Assembly (NCBI GenBank): GCA_035578905.1
Contig: JAQJVL010000307.1
Span: 576,501 to 640,500, forward strand
Length of the DNA: 64,000 nt
Reading direction: 5' to 3'
Source: Stictocephala bisonia
Lineage: Eukaryota > Arthropoda > Insecta > Hemiptera > Membracidae
Part shown: one piece after another, positions 32,211 through 42,690 of the stretch
Layout: each line of letters starts with the position of its first letter
Position numbering within the stretch: the first letter of the stretch is position 1
The notes under the pieces: model-generated
What the model was told of the DNA's origin: nothing
The model's input: the letters and a program-made list of their open reading frames with translations, nothing else
Databases searched by the model: none
Made by a program: the position numbers and the translations under genes

Positions 32211-35059
32211 ATGTCTGACATAAATTGCAATAATGGGCTGAACATCTATTACCAAAATGTAAGAGGTCTTAGGTCAAAAACTACAACTGTCAGGTCTAAT
32301 ATTTTAGCATGTGATTATGACATAATTGCATTAACAGAAACTTGGCTAATTCCTGAAATAAATAGTGGAGAAATGTTCAATGATGAGTTCAGTGTTTTTC
32401 GTAGGGATAGAGATAGGCTAGTAAGTGGAATGGGTAAGGGGGGTGGAGTTTTATTAGCTGTGAGGAATAATTGTTTACAATCTGAGCATGTGTTAGTTGA
32501 CAGGAGTGAAGAAATGATATGGGTTAAAGTTAGGGATGGTAAAGGTTTTACGTCATTAATTGGGGTAGTTTACTTTTTGTGTAATTCTAATTTAGATGTT
32601 TATGTCCGATTTTTTGAATTTGTAGAACAATTAAGTAGTGCTCACAATTGTAAAATTTGCATTTTTGGTGATTTTAATTTAAGAATACTTCCCCATGAAG
32701 ATTTAGAAAAGGTAGATAAAATTTGTAATGAGTTAAGACATTTTTTAAATTTGGTAAATTTGTCCATGCATAACTTTATACCTAATCACCAGGGCAGAAC
32801 ATTAGATCTTATAATATCTAATTGGCCAGAGCTGGGTGTGGCCTCTCATTGTGGTAGTCCCATTGTTAAGGAGGACAATTACCATCCTGCTTTAAATTTG
32901 GAAGCGAGAATGACACACAATAATTGGAATAGGTCAGTTAATAGTAGTAATAGTAACAGAGGATATAATTTTAAGAAAACTAATTTTTTAGATTTGTATA
33001 ACGGTCTGGGTGCAATTGATTGGTCCTTTTTATATAGTGTTAGTGATCCGAATTTGGCTGTAGATTTATTTTATAAAGTAATTTATCAGGTTTTTGATCA
33101 TTGTTGTCCGAAAAGAAAACAAATAAAATGTAAATTTCCAGTTTGGTATAGCAAAGAATTAATAGATAGTATTAGGTTAAAAATAAGAATTAGGAAGAAG
33201 TTGAGAAGGAATAGGAGTGAAACGGATCTAACAGAGTTTAAAAGATTGAGAAAAGTTGTTAAAAGCAGAATAAAATTCGATTATCATATTTACTTAAATA
33301 GTGTGGAAAATAGCATCAATAAGGATGTGAGAAAATTCTGGGACTTCATTAAAAACTCAAGGAATCATAAGAATGCCAATAGTGATATGTCAGACGGAAG
33401 TCAGATTATTAAAGGAGATAGTAACATTGCAGAAGCATTTGCTGTGTACTTTAAATCTACTTTCACTCCATCCTCTTTAACTGATAATGTCATTGACCCT
33501 GAAACTTGTCTTCCCTAGTCTTAGTTATTAATCAAGTATGTCAAGGTGATGTGAATGATGCAATTAAACAGCTTAGTGGTAAACGATCTGCTGGCCCGGA
33601 TAAAATTCCACCCTATATTTTTAAGGGTTGTAAAGATATATTTGTTGAACCACTTTGTATAATTTTTAATCTTTGTTTAGTTAATAATGTGTTTCCTGAT
33701 GTTTTTAAATTGACACGAGTTACACCTATTTTTAAGAGTGGAAATTCCAAGCTCATTAATAACTATCGCCCTGTAGCAGTTTTATCAACTCCGTCCAAAA
33801 TATTTGAGATAATAATTTGCAAAAAGATTATGTCGTTTATGACTGCATTACTGACTGATAAGCAGCATGGTTTTCAACCTAAAAAGTCTATTGTTACGAA
33901 TATGATAAGTTTTACAGAATATGCATTACTTCAGTTAGATAATAACTCTCAGTTGGATGTAATTTTTACAGATTTTAGTAAAGCCTTTGACAAAGTAGAC
34001 CATAGTTTAATTTTAAGCAAAATGCATCATTTAGGTTTCTCGTCTAATTCAGTTAAGTTTTTTTATTCTTATTTTCGTAATAGGTGTCAATATGTCTCTT
34101 ATATGGGGCACAACTCTGGTAAATATTTTGTGACTTCAGGGGTTCCACAGGGGTCTAATCTGGGTCCCGTACTTTTTAATTTCTTTATTAATGATATTGT
34201 TAACTGTGTAAAAACTTCACAGATTTTACTTTATGCAGACGACCTCAAATTGTATAGAACAGTCAATAACCAGCTGGACTCTAAAGCATTACAGGCGGAT
34301 TTGGATGAAATTGTAGCATGGAGTGTTAAAAATAAAATCTGTTTTAATATTGGCAAATGTAAAGTTATGACATTTACAAGGAAAAAAATATCTCTTTTCA
34401 ATGATTATTCTATTGATGGTAGCACTCTTGAAAGAGTATACGATTTCAAGGATTTAGGCTTGATTTTAGACCCTACTTTGAATTTTAATCTACACATTTT
34501 ATCTGTTATAAATAAGGCTTATAGAAACTTAGGGTTTATTATTAGGCAGTCTCATAATTTTCATTCAATTTCAACTTTAAAATCATTGTATGTATCACTT
34601 GTTAGGTCCAATTTAGAATTTGCTAGTATCGTATGGAATCCTTTTTTCGCTGTTCATATTAATTCAATTGAAGAAGTACAGAAAAAGTTTTTGCGCTATT
34701 TATATTTTAAAGAAACTGGTCACTTTACTTTTGATATATCATATAATCAGCTTTTAAGTATTTTTGAAATGGAAAGTCTGGAGAAAAGGAGAAAATTGGC
34801 GCATTTACTGTTTCTTTTTAAATTGTTGAAAGGTGAAATAATGGATTCATTTTGTCTCTCTAAAATTAATTTTTATGCTCCAACATTTTATAATAGGTCA
34901 AGAAATTTGTTTAATATTGATTTTTCGCGCACGAGAATACAGTTTTCATCACCTTTAAACACAATGATGAGATTATATAACTCCTTGTCAGGAGAAGTTG
35001 ATATATTTGCAAATAATATGTACCAGTACAAAAGATACTGCCAAAGGGGTTTAAATTGA
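32211..35059 (+). pseudogene. LINE ORF2: endonuclease and reverse transcriptase, one frameshift
   Basis: The first frame (32211-33518) is an APE-like endonuclease: QNVRGLR (15-21), TETWL (42-46), GGGVLLAVRN, CIFGDFN (150-156), GRTLDLIISN. The last motif reads EDNYHPAL where SDHYP is usual, so the catalytic SDH is altered, although a His remains close by. The second frame (33506-35059) is the reverse transcriptase: KRSAGPDKIPP, NNYRPVAVLS, TDFSKAFDKVDH (155-166), SGVPQGSNLGP (211-221) and the catalytic YADD (243-246), then a thumb and C-terminal region ending YKRYCQRGLN. The frames overlap by 13 bases and are out of register; the break is between about 33500 and 33518, in the linker. Catalytic residues of the polymerase are intact. 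A programmed shift is possible but decay is more likely. Confidence 0.88.
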
Positions 35060-35294
35060 TATAGATTGGACCAATCAATTGAAATTAATTATTATATAGG
35101 TATATAGATAGTTTTTTTTATTTATTTTTTTTTTTCAACTTTTGGTCAACCTACAAAATAAATAAATAAATAAAAAATAAAAAATGAATAAATGAATAAA
35201 AGAAAGAAAATAAATGAATAAAAGAGAAAAGCATATTATTTTTCACTTATATCCTCTCGCTACTATGGAGCCTAGTTATTGTTAATAGAGTTTC

Positions 35295-35610
35295 TTGTTG
35301 TTGATGATTATTGATATTTATAATTATTTATTATCACTGTTATTGTTATGCTATTTAATATTTATTTGTTTGCTTGAGTTAATAGTGTTGATTATTATTA
35401 ATATTATAATTATTATTATCACTGTTATTGTTATGCTATTTATTATTTATATAGTGTTGGTTATTGTTAATATTTATAATTATTATTATCACTGTTATTG
35501 TTATGCTATTTATTATTTATATAGTGTTGGTTATTGTTAATATTTATAATTATTTATTATCACTGTTATTGTTATGCTATTTATTATTTATTTGTTTGCT
35601 TAAGTTAATA
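35295..35610 (+). repeat. Tandem repeat in the LINE 3' UTR
   Basis: TTATCACTGTTATTGTTATG recurs at 35331, 35416, 35486 and 35557 (spacing 85, 70 and 71 bp). The open frames across it are low-complexity and not called as genes. Confidence 0.85.
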
Positions 35611-35779
35611 GTGTTGATTATGTATGTGGCACTGGACTGGACATGAAATCGTGGACTTGATATGAATTGCATGTCTTCTTACATTGAACATGCACAGTGT
35701 AACTAAGTGAATAACCTGTATTGTGCATGTAAAAATAAATAAATAAATAAATAAATATTTTACTAATTTACTCTGGATA

Positions 35780-36660
35780 ATACTACAGAGAAAAAAGAAA
35801 CAGTGGTTACATCCAATAGTGTGCTAAATATGTGTCGAGTAGTTACTTATCCAGTTTGTCATGCGGATGACAGTCCGAGCACCTTGTCAGCCCCTCTCTT
35901 TCCTATCCCAAATCCTCAAGTATAAACGTAGTAATTATTAATACAAATGTGCAAAAATATACATTAGTTTTAATATACCGGGTGTTCAAATCATCTGGAA
36001 CCCCCTTCATATTTATTTTATTAATCAACGCAGAACAATGAAACTCTAGGATTACGTCTGCACTCTAGTTACTGACTGCACTCTAGTTACTGCACTCTAG
36101 TTACTGCACTCCAGTTACTGACTCGAAATCTGAAAAATCTTAAACGTAAACATAGGTCGAGTTATACATAATTTAAAAATTCATCGTTAGAGAAACACAT
36201 TGTCGCAACCCCGACTGAGAAAGGTATATTCGTTTGGAAATAATAGCTTCTAAAAGTTTGGCCTCATTGCAACTTTGAGAGGCTGCTGTTTCAAAACGAA
36301 TTCTACTTTTTCAGTCGGGGTTGCAGCAATTTGTTCCTCTAACAATGACCTTTAAAATCAGGTATAACTCGACCTATGTTTATATTTAAGATTTTTTTAT
36401 ACTTCATCCACACGACGTACCCCCAAACCGAAAAAGGACAGTTAAGATGGCCAAAAAGTCAGTAACCACAGTGAGGACGTAAATCCTAGAGATTCATTGT
36501 TCTGTGTTTATTAATAATATATAGTAAAATATTAAGGGGTTCCAGACTTTTTGAACACCCGGTGTTTATAACTGCCACTGAGGCGTTCGCTTCGACCATA
36601 AGAAAGCGACCTCTGTTTATTTTTTTCTGTGATATAACTAATAGAAGAAATGTTGTTTTA
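35780..36660. repeat. Dispersed repeat split by a MITE; partner at 50480-50760
   Basis: AATGTGCAAAAATATACATTAGTTTTAATAT lies before the MITE in two recognisable blocks (ACATTAGTTTTAATAT), and GTTTATAACT, GACCATAAGAAAGCGACCTC and TGTTT lie after it. The same blocks are contiguous at 50630-50700 (ACATTAGTTTTAATATGTTT, GGCCATAAGAAAGCAACCTC). Confidence 0.7.
35977..36563. mobile_element. Foldback MITE, 587 bp
   Basis: Ends are ACCGGGTGTTCAAA and its complement. Both arms match over more than 200 bp with indels: CTGGAACCCC, CAGAACAATGAAACTCTAGG, CATAGGTCGAGTTATAC, GTTAGAGAAACA.TTG, GCAACCCCGACTGA. The repeat around it exists as an empty site at 50.6 kb, fixing the borders to within two bases (TA left, TG right). 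No coding capacity. Confidence 0.85.
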
Positions 36661-36811
36661 ATTAAACAGTAGCAGTTGAAATAAACTGCTAACTTAAGTT
36701 TTTAATTGGATTGATAGTTTGTTTTTGAAGACAAATATTACTTCTACAATATTGCCTTTAGAGATTACCATCAGAAGATCGTTATCAGGGAAGGAGATAT
36801 CCACTGTTCCG

Positions 36812-36930
36812 TCAGGAAAGCCGTTCCGCGGTCGTACAACTCGCGTGACTTCGGAGCTTATATAGTTACTTATCGCATGTTACATCTAACCACGGTGTTT
36901 ATTAGTTTTACGTGACTTTCATGTTTCCGA
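36812..36930. repeat. Dispersed repeat, partner of 8241-8420
   Basis: Shares GTTCCGTCAGGA, GCGTGACTTCGGAG and a GTTTATTA block in the same order with the copy at 8.2 kb. Confidence 0.4.
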
Positions 36931-37154
36931 TTTTTATCACAGGTAAGGGCTGGTTCTTATCCGTCTGATGTGTTAGTAATGTGTATCCAGTACATTTATG
37001 CCCACTGAATAGTGTAAGTATAGTATATCTGTTACAATGATACTACCAAAAGTTAGCCCAAAATTGTTTATAGCACTATAAAAATAACAACCTGGACATT
37101 CAATTAAGATACAATTCATTTGTCGTAATTTATTTTTTTAAAGATTTTTTACTT

Positions 37155-37385
37155 GGGCGAGCTGGTGGCCGAGCGGTCTATGGCGTCAGGACTTTCAGCT
37201 TGGGTTAGAGATAGCGCTGATTCGAATCCGGCCTGGACTGGGAATATTTATCAGTAATATTCACCTCCTACTGTACTGGTTCGCCCCCTTACTCTGTCTG
37301 AATAAGTTCCTCACACAGATCAATAGTCTATGAGGAATGGGCAGAGTAAGCTTAAGAAGGAGGTCGGAGGAGGTCGTAGGCCTAC
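37155..37385 (+). repeat. SINE family B (tRNA-derived)
   Basis: Head GGGCGAGCTGGTGGCCGAGC with A box TGGCCGAGCGGTCTA and B box GATTCGAATCC, some 45 bases apart, as in a class II (Leu/Ser-like) tRNA. The body (TTATCAGTAATATTCACCTC, CTGAATAAGTTCCTCACACA, AATAGTCTATGAG) matches 15657-15886. It is not a functional tRNA: the acceptor and variable arms do not close. Confidence 0.8.
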
Positions 37386-37389
37386 CTAA

Positions 37390-38700
37390 AAATCTTTGCT
37401 GTCTGGAGTCCTAACAAACAGGATTAGATATTTGAGTGCTTTATTGAGTTTGACATTAAATGTCCAAACAATAAAGTCAAACATTTGTTCTGGACTAAGG
37501 TCCCGATATAATCACTGGTTTTGAACAATGCAATTGTTTCAATATTCGGAGACAGCGAATGACTTCTGAGACAATGTGTACGGAGAAAGCGCCCCCGGCT
37601 TGGTCGGTACAATACAGCTGGCACATACGTATTATGTTTTATATATTACATTAATTTATTATAGGATAAATCTACATTATTAGTTAAGTTAGTAAAAACC
37701 CGCCTAGTGCCACCATGTATTAGTATTATCTTGTTTACTATTACAACTTGTGTTTACTTGTTAGAACATTTATATAAATTAAAAATAGCATTAATTTATA
37801 TTTTACAGTAGATCTCGCTGGTAAGAATTTCTTAACGAGGTCAATATTTGTAATTTTCATGTATAAATAATTAAATATGTATTGTTGAAACTAGAAGTAA
37901 CCTACGTTAGTCATTTTGTGGTAAAACTTCGTTGTTCTAACTGTTGCATGTATTAAAGTTATTATAAAATTGAGTAATGGAAATATATTAACGTATTATA
38001 TTTTTGATTTGTGTACTTAATTTATTATATATTTCAAATACAGTTAACATTATTATCGAGGAAATATTTTATTATTCTAGCTCTAATAAAGAATGTTTGA
38101 TATCGTTTTAGATGCATTATACTACTTTTGCATTCCACAATATTTTAATATTTAAAAAACCTGTAAATTATTTGATATATTTAAAACATTTTTAATGAGC
38201 TTTTCTTTCTAAAAGAAGGAAGGAACCGTAGCTACTGTTATTAGAACTGTTTCAAAACTTGGGAACCAGACTCTTGCTATAACAAGAATCAATCTACCCT
38301 GGAAAGTAGTACAACAACTTGTTATACTAATGTCTCTTGCCACAGTTCTGTTGTAATGTGGGATTATAATTGTTGGAAACTACGCAATCTAGACAGTTAA
38401 TCAGTCTCCAACGCATTGTTACCGTCGATAAATTGTTTTTGGCGGGTAGTAAACTCGCCCCAAACTATTTACGGTTCAATCACCCTATTGATAGAGAGGG
38501 GAGATTACCCTTGGTGTCGTGTATCGTATAGTTTTTAGATTATATTTATAAAATATTGTATCTATCTCATGATAACTGGTAAAGAGGATTTGATCTAATC
38601 ACCTCTGGCCCCCCCCTCCGAAGTATACCAGTAATTGGCGATCCTGGTGATTTTTTCAGCAGTGATAGTTTAACTATCAATTTTCAACTAATAATAAATA
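37390..38700. other. AT-rich stretch, no gene recognised
   Basis: A 66-codon minus-strand frame at 37424-37624 has no known domain. A C-run near 38610 and several AT-rich blocks are the only notable features. Confidence 0.4.
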
Positions 38701-38705
38701 TATTT

Positions 38706-38850
38706 ACAGTACAAGTAAACGTCACACAACACAAATGTATTACAATATAAGCACAAAATGCACAAATATTGTACTTGTATTGTAATATATTTGTGCATTT
38801 TGTGCTTATATTGTTGTAAATTTGTGTTGTGTGACGTTTACTTGTACTGT
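38706..38850. repeat. Palindrome made of two inverted copies of the hammerhead-core repeat tail
   Basis: ACAGTACAAGTAAACGTCAC at 38706 is inverted at 38831-38850. The arms run inward through ACACAACACAAAT, ATATAAGCACAAAATGCACA. The same tail sequence stands in single orientation at 4720-4820. The outer flank ATATGTACCAACAAGTATTA is the complement of the start of copy A (4619-4641). Confidence 0.8.
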
Positions 38851-39165
38851 ATATGTACCAACAAGTATTATGCTAATTAAAAAGCTAAATTTATTTAATA
38901 ATATTGATTTAAGGGTGTTGATTGTGGCGCTAAGTTGAACGTTCCATTCAATTTAGTTCTAGACTTTTTTCACAACTGTCGATAGGAGTAGCAAAGCATG
39001 TTATTCACTCCTCTCTCTCTCTCTCCCTCACTTCCTAGGTTACTCCACAAATCGTATAAAAACATAACGCCCTCATTTATAGTAAACTCAAGAAATAAAG
39101 TTTTGTATGTTATCAATCCACTCTATTATCCATATATATTTGCACAAATTTCAACACAATTTTAA
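38851..39165. other. No gene recognised; (CT)n at 39007-39027
   Basis: Short CT microsatellite in otherwise unremarkable sequence. Confidence 0.5.
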
Positions 39166-39383
39166 GACGCCGATTGTCAAGATATGGGCGAATATGGATT
39201 TCGAATGGGTGTGATGAGTGTAGATGAACGAGTGTAGTCATTGTTACTGTCTGAGTTCGACTTAGCTCAGGAAGGACTGTTTATTAATAGCCCAATAGAA
39301 AGGGTAACTATGCGACCTACCGCTTTTCGTGAAATCCGAACCAGGTTGTGTTAGTCTGATTTTCAGCTAACTGACAAACTTTG
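39166..39383 (-). repeat. SINE family A, 5'-truncated copy
   Basis: On the minus strand: CAGTTAGCTGAAAATCAGAC to the tail with CTACACTCATCACAC and CATATCTTGACAATCGGCGT. It breaks off where the 899-1198 copy also loses the family head. Confidence 0.7.
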
Positions 39384-39950
39384 TTTTTGAAATTTGTTAA
39401 TGACGAAGTATCATATGAGGGAGACAAAGGTAGTTGGACATTTGCCATCATTGATAATACTTTCAGATAGTGCGATGCAAATCAAACCAATAATATAAAT
39501 CGAAGGTTTGAAAGATCGATAGTAGATCGGAAATATTACAATCGAGTATTCTTTTCTCTTGTTTTACATTATTTCATTTTTTACATTAGTTCAAGTTACA
39601 ATAAAATATTTGGAGTTGAAATTATAAATATCACGGGCAATGCTTTAAAATATCTGATAGTCGTTTTTAAACGATGCAACAAGTATGAACGGTTGTGTAA
39701 TGGGAAGGAAATGTAGCTAAGATGATTGACTCGAGTTGTCGATTAGTATCGAAGGAGTGCAGTCGATGATGGGTGATTGATTGACAGTGATGTTGATGCA
39801 ATAACTAACTCTTCTTCCCCATTGTCGTGTCGTCGTCTTTTCGTAAGGAGACATTTTTTTTAAGGAGAGACCGATCTCCTAAAGTTCCAACTAGAGTTGG
39901 CATTTAAAATATAGTTTATTTATAGTACAATAACATTCCATCTTAATATG
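39384..39950. other. No gene recognised
   Basis: AT-rich with a GAT/TGA-rich patch at 39715-39800. No open frame of note. Confidence 0.4.
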
Positions 39951-39954
39951 TGTG

Positions 39955-40065
39955 CCTTACCGGCGTGGTGGCTTAGTGGCTAAGGCTTCGTACTTCACTC
40001 GTTGAATAAAATTCACGCACAGACCTGCAGGCCCATGCGAAAAAGACAAGAAAATAGTATGAGAA
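39955..40065 (+). repeat. SINE family E fragment (tRNA-like head)
   Basis: GGCGTGGTGGCTTAGTGGCT has an A box (TGGCTTAGTGGC), followed by GTTGAATAAAATTCACGCAC and GGCCCATGCG. The last two blocks recur at 42024-42060. Confidence 0.5.
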
Positions 40066-41117
40066 AATAAATGAATTTTCGAATTGGGCTCACTTTTAGC
40101 TTAGGAGTTTTAAATCATAAAAGAAGTATTTTTCCGTCTATCATAATATTTTTAAGTACATTACATACATTCTTGCTATTAAATACAATTTTGGGAATGT
40201 ATTATTTAGATTCAAGAACTTGTAAATCACTTCAAAATATTACTCAACAATGTGTTATAAATAAAATAACAAAATGTGTAATAATAGTTTTTGTATATCA
40301 TTATATAATCAAATCAGTGTGGTGAAACTGGTATAGTTTTGTTGCTAATGAGTTATGATGAGTGAGGTATTCCTTTTTACTAATCTTAAATAATTGTTTG
40401 AAGTGACATTTATTAGTAGCAATAAAAACAGAAATACAATTTTTTTAATGATAATCAACAATTTTAATAAAATAATCAATAATTTTTTTAATTTTTGTTA
40501 CTAAACCTTTAGAAAATTAAGTGATTTTTGAATTGAAAGTCTAAAGAAATAATATTTCCATATTATTTATTACCAATTATGAAAAAACCTGAAAATCAGA
40601 AACACTCAGCGTGTTCCTTTGAATAGCCTATATATGAAAAAGTTATTGTATCACTCAACAAATATACCTTCCTTAGCCCACGCAATTATTACTTATTATT
40701 CCGAAAATGTAGCGCCTTCAAACAAGTGCCATGCAAAATGGGTACTGAAATTAAATTGCATTCAACCCTCGGAAGGCACTCACTATGTAGCATCGATCAA
40801 ATGGCCCAGTATTGATATCACCTTCATAATGGAAGGCCAAATAAGTTTGTTAATGCATCTTTAGGTAACAGGTGATAGCTAAAATGTAAACATTCTAAGA
40901 CTATAGCTGTCTAGCCAACTTATAGTTTCAATTCCAAATGCAATTTTTATTCTGAGGCATAATTCAGCAGGCCTCGTGTTACCTGCAAAAAGCGAATAAA
41001 ATGTTTAACAAGCACTGTTAAATCGTTTCTTTTAAGGACTCTTTTTAGGGAAATTTGTTTTGTTAAGAAATATTCCGAAAAAATGTTTTTTCTAATTCCA
41101 ACATTACTATTTTCGGT
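40066..41117. other. No gene recognised
   Basis: Open frames of 84 codons (40071-40325) and 81 codons (40619-40864, no ATG start) have no domain I know. The second has less biased composition (for example NKCHAKWVLKLNCIQP) and could be a fossil of something coding. Confidence 0.35.
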
Positions 41118-41640
41118 GCAGAAATTATGTGTATCCGAGATTTTAAAGGTTGTTGACTAAGAAACTAAGAGGCATTTGAAAAATCCAATCACACCATCGT
41201 TTCCCCCGTTCAATTGCACATTATGAAATATGCATTTTCAAATTGTTTCATAAGTTTTAATAATTTTGTCCTAGTTGGAACAAATAAAATACCGACATTT
41301 TTAGTTTTCACTGTGCATCAAATTTATACTTTTATTTCTAAAAAAAACCTGTTAATCTATCGTATTTATAATTTAATGCGTGGTTGTCAAGAATGTTTTC
41401 TACAAGCTTTATAAATATCAGAATTGTAACTTCACAAGAAAAAATATTTTCAATTTCCTGAAACAATGTTTTCTCAGTTTATATAAGTCATAAAATTAAC
41501 TTAATCGCGTTGTAATCCTTGTGTTCATATCATAACGTAAAATTAAACGAGAAAAACAATTGTGTGATTGGATTTTTTATGGGCCTCTTGGTTTGTTAGT
41601 AAACAGCCTTCAAACTCAAGTACACACAATTTCTGCGCTG
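41118..41640. mobile_element. Diverged inverted-repeat element
   Basis: GCAGAAATTATGTG at 41118 and AAAAATCCAATCACACC near 41198 are inverted at 41561-41640 (TGTGTGATTGGATTTTT, CACACAATTTCTGC), with collinear matches between (CTAAGAGGC / GGCCTCTTGG). Arms of about 80 bp flank about 360 bp of AT-rich sequence. This looks like an old MITE. Outer borders are not clear. Confidence 0.5.
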
Positions 41641-41937
41641 ACAGTAGAGTAAAATTTTTCAAATCTTAGCATGTCTTTTTGGCTGTGTATGAAAATACTG
41701 ATCGATACGTGATTGGTATATTCTTAGTTAAAATACCTACTTAGTCCATGTTTGGAGACTAGCATGTTATCAAAGTTAAGAATTCAAAACTAACTTATTT
41801 ATTCGTTTATCATTACACCATAATTTATCATGATTTTTATTAAATTAAAAGTTAACTTTTTTATAAATTCATGAATACGTAGAACGGAGATTTATTTATT
41901 TACAGACAAACAAATCAATTTGACGATTAGATATGTT

Positions 41938-42090
41938 GGATCGGTGATTAAAGCTCGGGACTTGGGAGGGCATGAACCAATATTCGAATCCCCAATCGAG
42001 CTAACAGTCGGTATAGCACTTGTTGAATAAAATTCTCTCACAGTCATGTATGCCCATGTGAATTTACGAGTGATATTTAAAATGTTTAAA
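41938..42090 (+). repeat. SINE family E copy (tRNA-like head)
   Basis: A B box-like ATTCGAATCCC near 41974, then GTTGAATAAAATTCTCTCAC and ATGCCCATGTG, match the order in 39955-40065. Confidence 0.5.
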
Positions 42091-42329
42091 TAAACATATA
42101 ATAACTTCTAGTAGTGAACGTCATCTTAACGTTAATGACCGTTGCCTTACGATAAAGGAAGAAGTGTTTTATCTCTTGACAGTCGGAGTCAATCAAGTGC
42201 TTGATGGGTTCCTTCAACTCCTGGCTGATAGTTCATGATGGACATTTTCCCTACTATCTGATAATTTCACTGGAAATTGAGATAGAAAGGTTTGAAGAGA
42301 GTCTTTCAATAACTTCAGCTATAGGGTAA

Positions 42330-42690
42330 ATGTTTTTAGAACGGACCTTTTGATTTGTGGGATGTTGGGTTAATTTTAGAAGTACATTAGTGATAAAACA
42401 CTGAATTACACATTATTTTTCATTGGATTCTAATGTGTATACACAACTAACAGAATCTCGTTTGTGATACTATAAAAATCACTATTAGATGAAGTCGTAG
42501 AGAAGGAATAAACGGAGTTCGCGTCTAAAAATGTTTTTATAACGGACCTTTTGATTTGTGGATTGTTGAGTTACATATAAATCAGTGTAATACATTACTA
42601 TAAAACACTAAATTACACATTAGTCTGATTGGGTTCTAATTTGTATACACAACTAAGAGAATCTCGTTTAACACTATAAAAAATAGATCT
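42330..42690. repeat. Diverged tandem duplication, about 200 bp
   Basis: ATGTTTTTAGAACGGACCTT (42330) recurs as ATGTTTTTATAACGGACCTT (42530). Both are followed by TTGATTTGTGG, a TTACACATTA block, GTATACACAACTAA and GAATCTCGTTT. Confidence 0.75.

Larger units (their letters stand above)
30734..35756 (+). mobile_element. Nearly full-length non-LTR retrotransposon (LINE)
   Basis: Order: a 5' region of about 240 bp, ORF1 (30975-31781), a 430-bp spacer, ORF2 with endonuclease and reverse transcriptase (32211-35059), a 3' UTR with tandem repeats (35295-35610) and a terminal AAATA-repeat tail. The ORF1 type (coiled coil plus RRM-like domain) with an APE-type endonuclease points to the CR1/jockey side of LINE diversity; clade is not settled. 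The 5' border is approximate; AAATAT-type sequence near 30725 and after the tail may be a target duplication. It starts about 50 bp after the Tc1-like element. Confidence 0.85.

Noticed and set aside
35295..35646. Hydrophobic open frames after the LINE
   Set aside because: They lie in the 70-bp low-complexity tandem repeat of the LINE 3' UTR.
37155..37240. tRNA-Leu/Ser gene
   Set aside because: A and B boxes are present, but the acceptor and variable arms do not fold and the same unit occurs elsewhere with a long tail. It is a SINE head.
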